Assembly (NCBI GenBank): GCA_000708835.1
Contig: DF237146.1
Coordinates: 85,127-149,126, forward strand
DNA length: 64,000 nucleotides
Direction of reading: 5' to 3'
Source: Klebsormidium nitens
Lineage: Eukaryota > Streptophyta > Klebsormidiophyceae > Klebsormidiales > Klebsormidiaceae
This document shows positions 63,735 through 64,000 of the stretch, in pieces. Each line of letters begins with the position of its first letter. The first letter of the stretch is position 1. The position numbers and the translations under genes are program-made. The notes under the pieces are model-generated. The model was given only the letters and a program-made list of their open reading frames with translations. It did no database searches and was not told the origin of the DNA.

Positions 63735-64000
63735 GTAAGCAGGTTCTTCTGTTTGATGAGTAGGCTAGCTACGATGCGGCCTATTTGAATGTTAGGATCA
63801 GAGGTTGTGGTAGATCTGGAACGAAGGAGCAGGAGCTAAGTGGTGTTGTTTAGCATGTAGCGGCGGGAAAGCTTGGAAAAGATGGCATGAGAGGGGACTC
63901 TGCTGATTTGGATGGTGTTGCCGGCCTTTTTGCAAGGGGATACAGTTGCTTCTTCATTAATTCTGCGGAGGACACTGGTGCATGCTAGGCATGGTGTGTT
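63735..64000. other. Probable intron of the 2A-motif gene
   Basis: Starts with a gtaagc donor and shows no acceptor followed by an open exon before the window ends. Confidence 0.4.

Noticed and set aside
1-64000. tRNA and rRNA genes
   Set aside because: I looked for T-loop and anticodon-arm signatures and found no convincing candidate by eye; a covariance-model scan would be needed to exclude them.

Overview
The window is eukaryotic nuclear DNA, most likely from a green-lineage alga and plausibly a Klebsormidium-like streptophyte. The grounds are GT-AG introns of about 100 to 1100 bp, a plant-type CCCH16/NUP42 nucleoporin, a plant-type purple acid phosphatase, a large F-box expansion, and a DIRS-group retrotransposon with an inverted recombinase gene like Volvox kangaroo. 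The species call is inference. Two runs of N (156-565 and 49907-49986) mark a draft assembly.

Layout. 0.6-1.9 kb is the 3' end of a proline-rich, RGR-containing gene (+). 4.2-7.1 kb is a spliced F-box/LRR-like gene (-). 8.5-18.0 kb is a purple acid phosphatase gene with at least 16 exons (+). From 19.7 to 41.5 kb, and again at 50-52 and 59.6-60.5 kb, lie 13 recognisable copies of one F-box family, plus two relics, in four subfamilies. Four copies look intact (24.3, 27.4, 35.8 and 40.7 kb). The rest carry frameshifts, a nonsense codon, truncations or a transposon break. Most loci have a 100-300 bp GC-rich upstream segment crowded with the octamer GCGGCCGC, and two pairs are head-to-head across such a segment. 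At 32.5-34.6 kb the cluster contains an unrelated multi-pass membrane protein gene broken by a 14-bp duplication.

Mobile DNA. 43.0-49.15 kb is a defective DIRS/kangaroo-like retrotransposon: gag and RT-RNase H on + and a tyrosine recombinase on -. An 885-bp relative (20.9-21.8 kb) interrupts one F-box gene. The complementary C-terminal half of such a gene, with the same element terminus, sits 30 kb away at 52.4 kb. A 434-bp CACTA-type element with matching 3-bp target duplications lies 14 bp upstream of the F-box copy at 50.1 kb.

Right end. 53.0-58.3 kb is a complete eight-exon NUP42/CCCH16 gene (CCCH finger, conserved middle, FG repeats, acidic tail). 61.2 kb to beyond 63.7 kb is a six-exon gene of unknown function with a Cys/His cluster, a coiled coil and a 2A-like ExNPGP motif; its first intron holds a 109-bp tandem array of hairpin-forming units.

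Working logic. The F-box genes would encode substrate receptors for SCF ubiquitin ligases, and the locus looks like a birth-and-death cluster shaped by tandem duplication and transposons. Many of the breaks are single-base changes, several in homopolymers, so some 'pseudogenes' may be assembly errors. Exon structures were built by hand from splice signals and reading-frame agreement; no searches were run.
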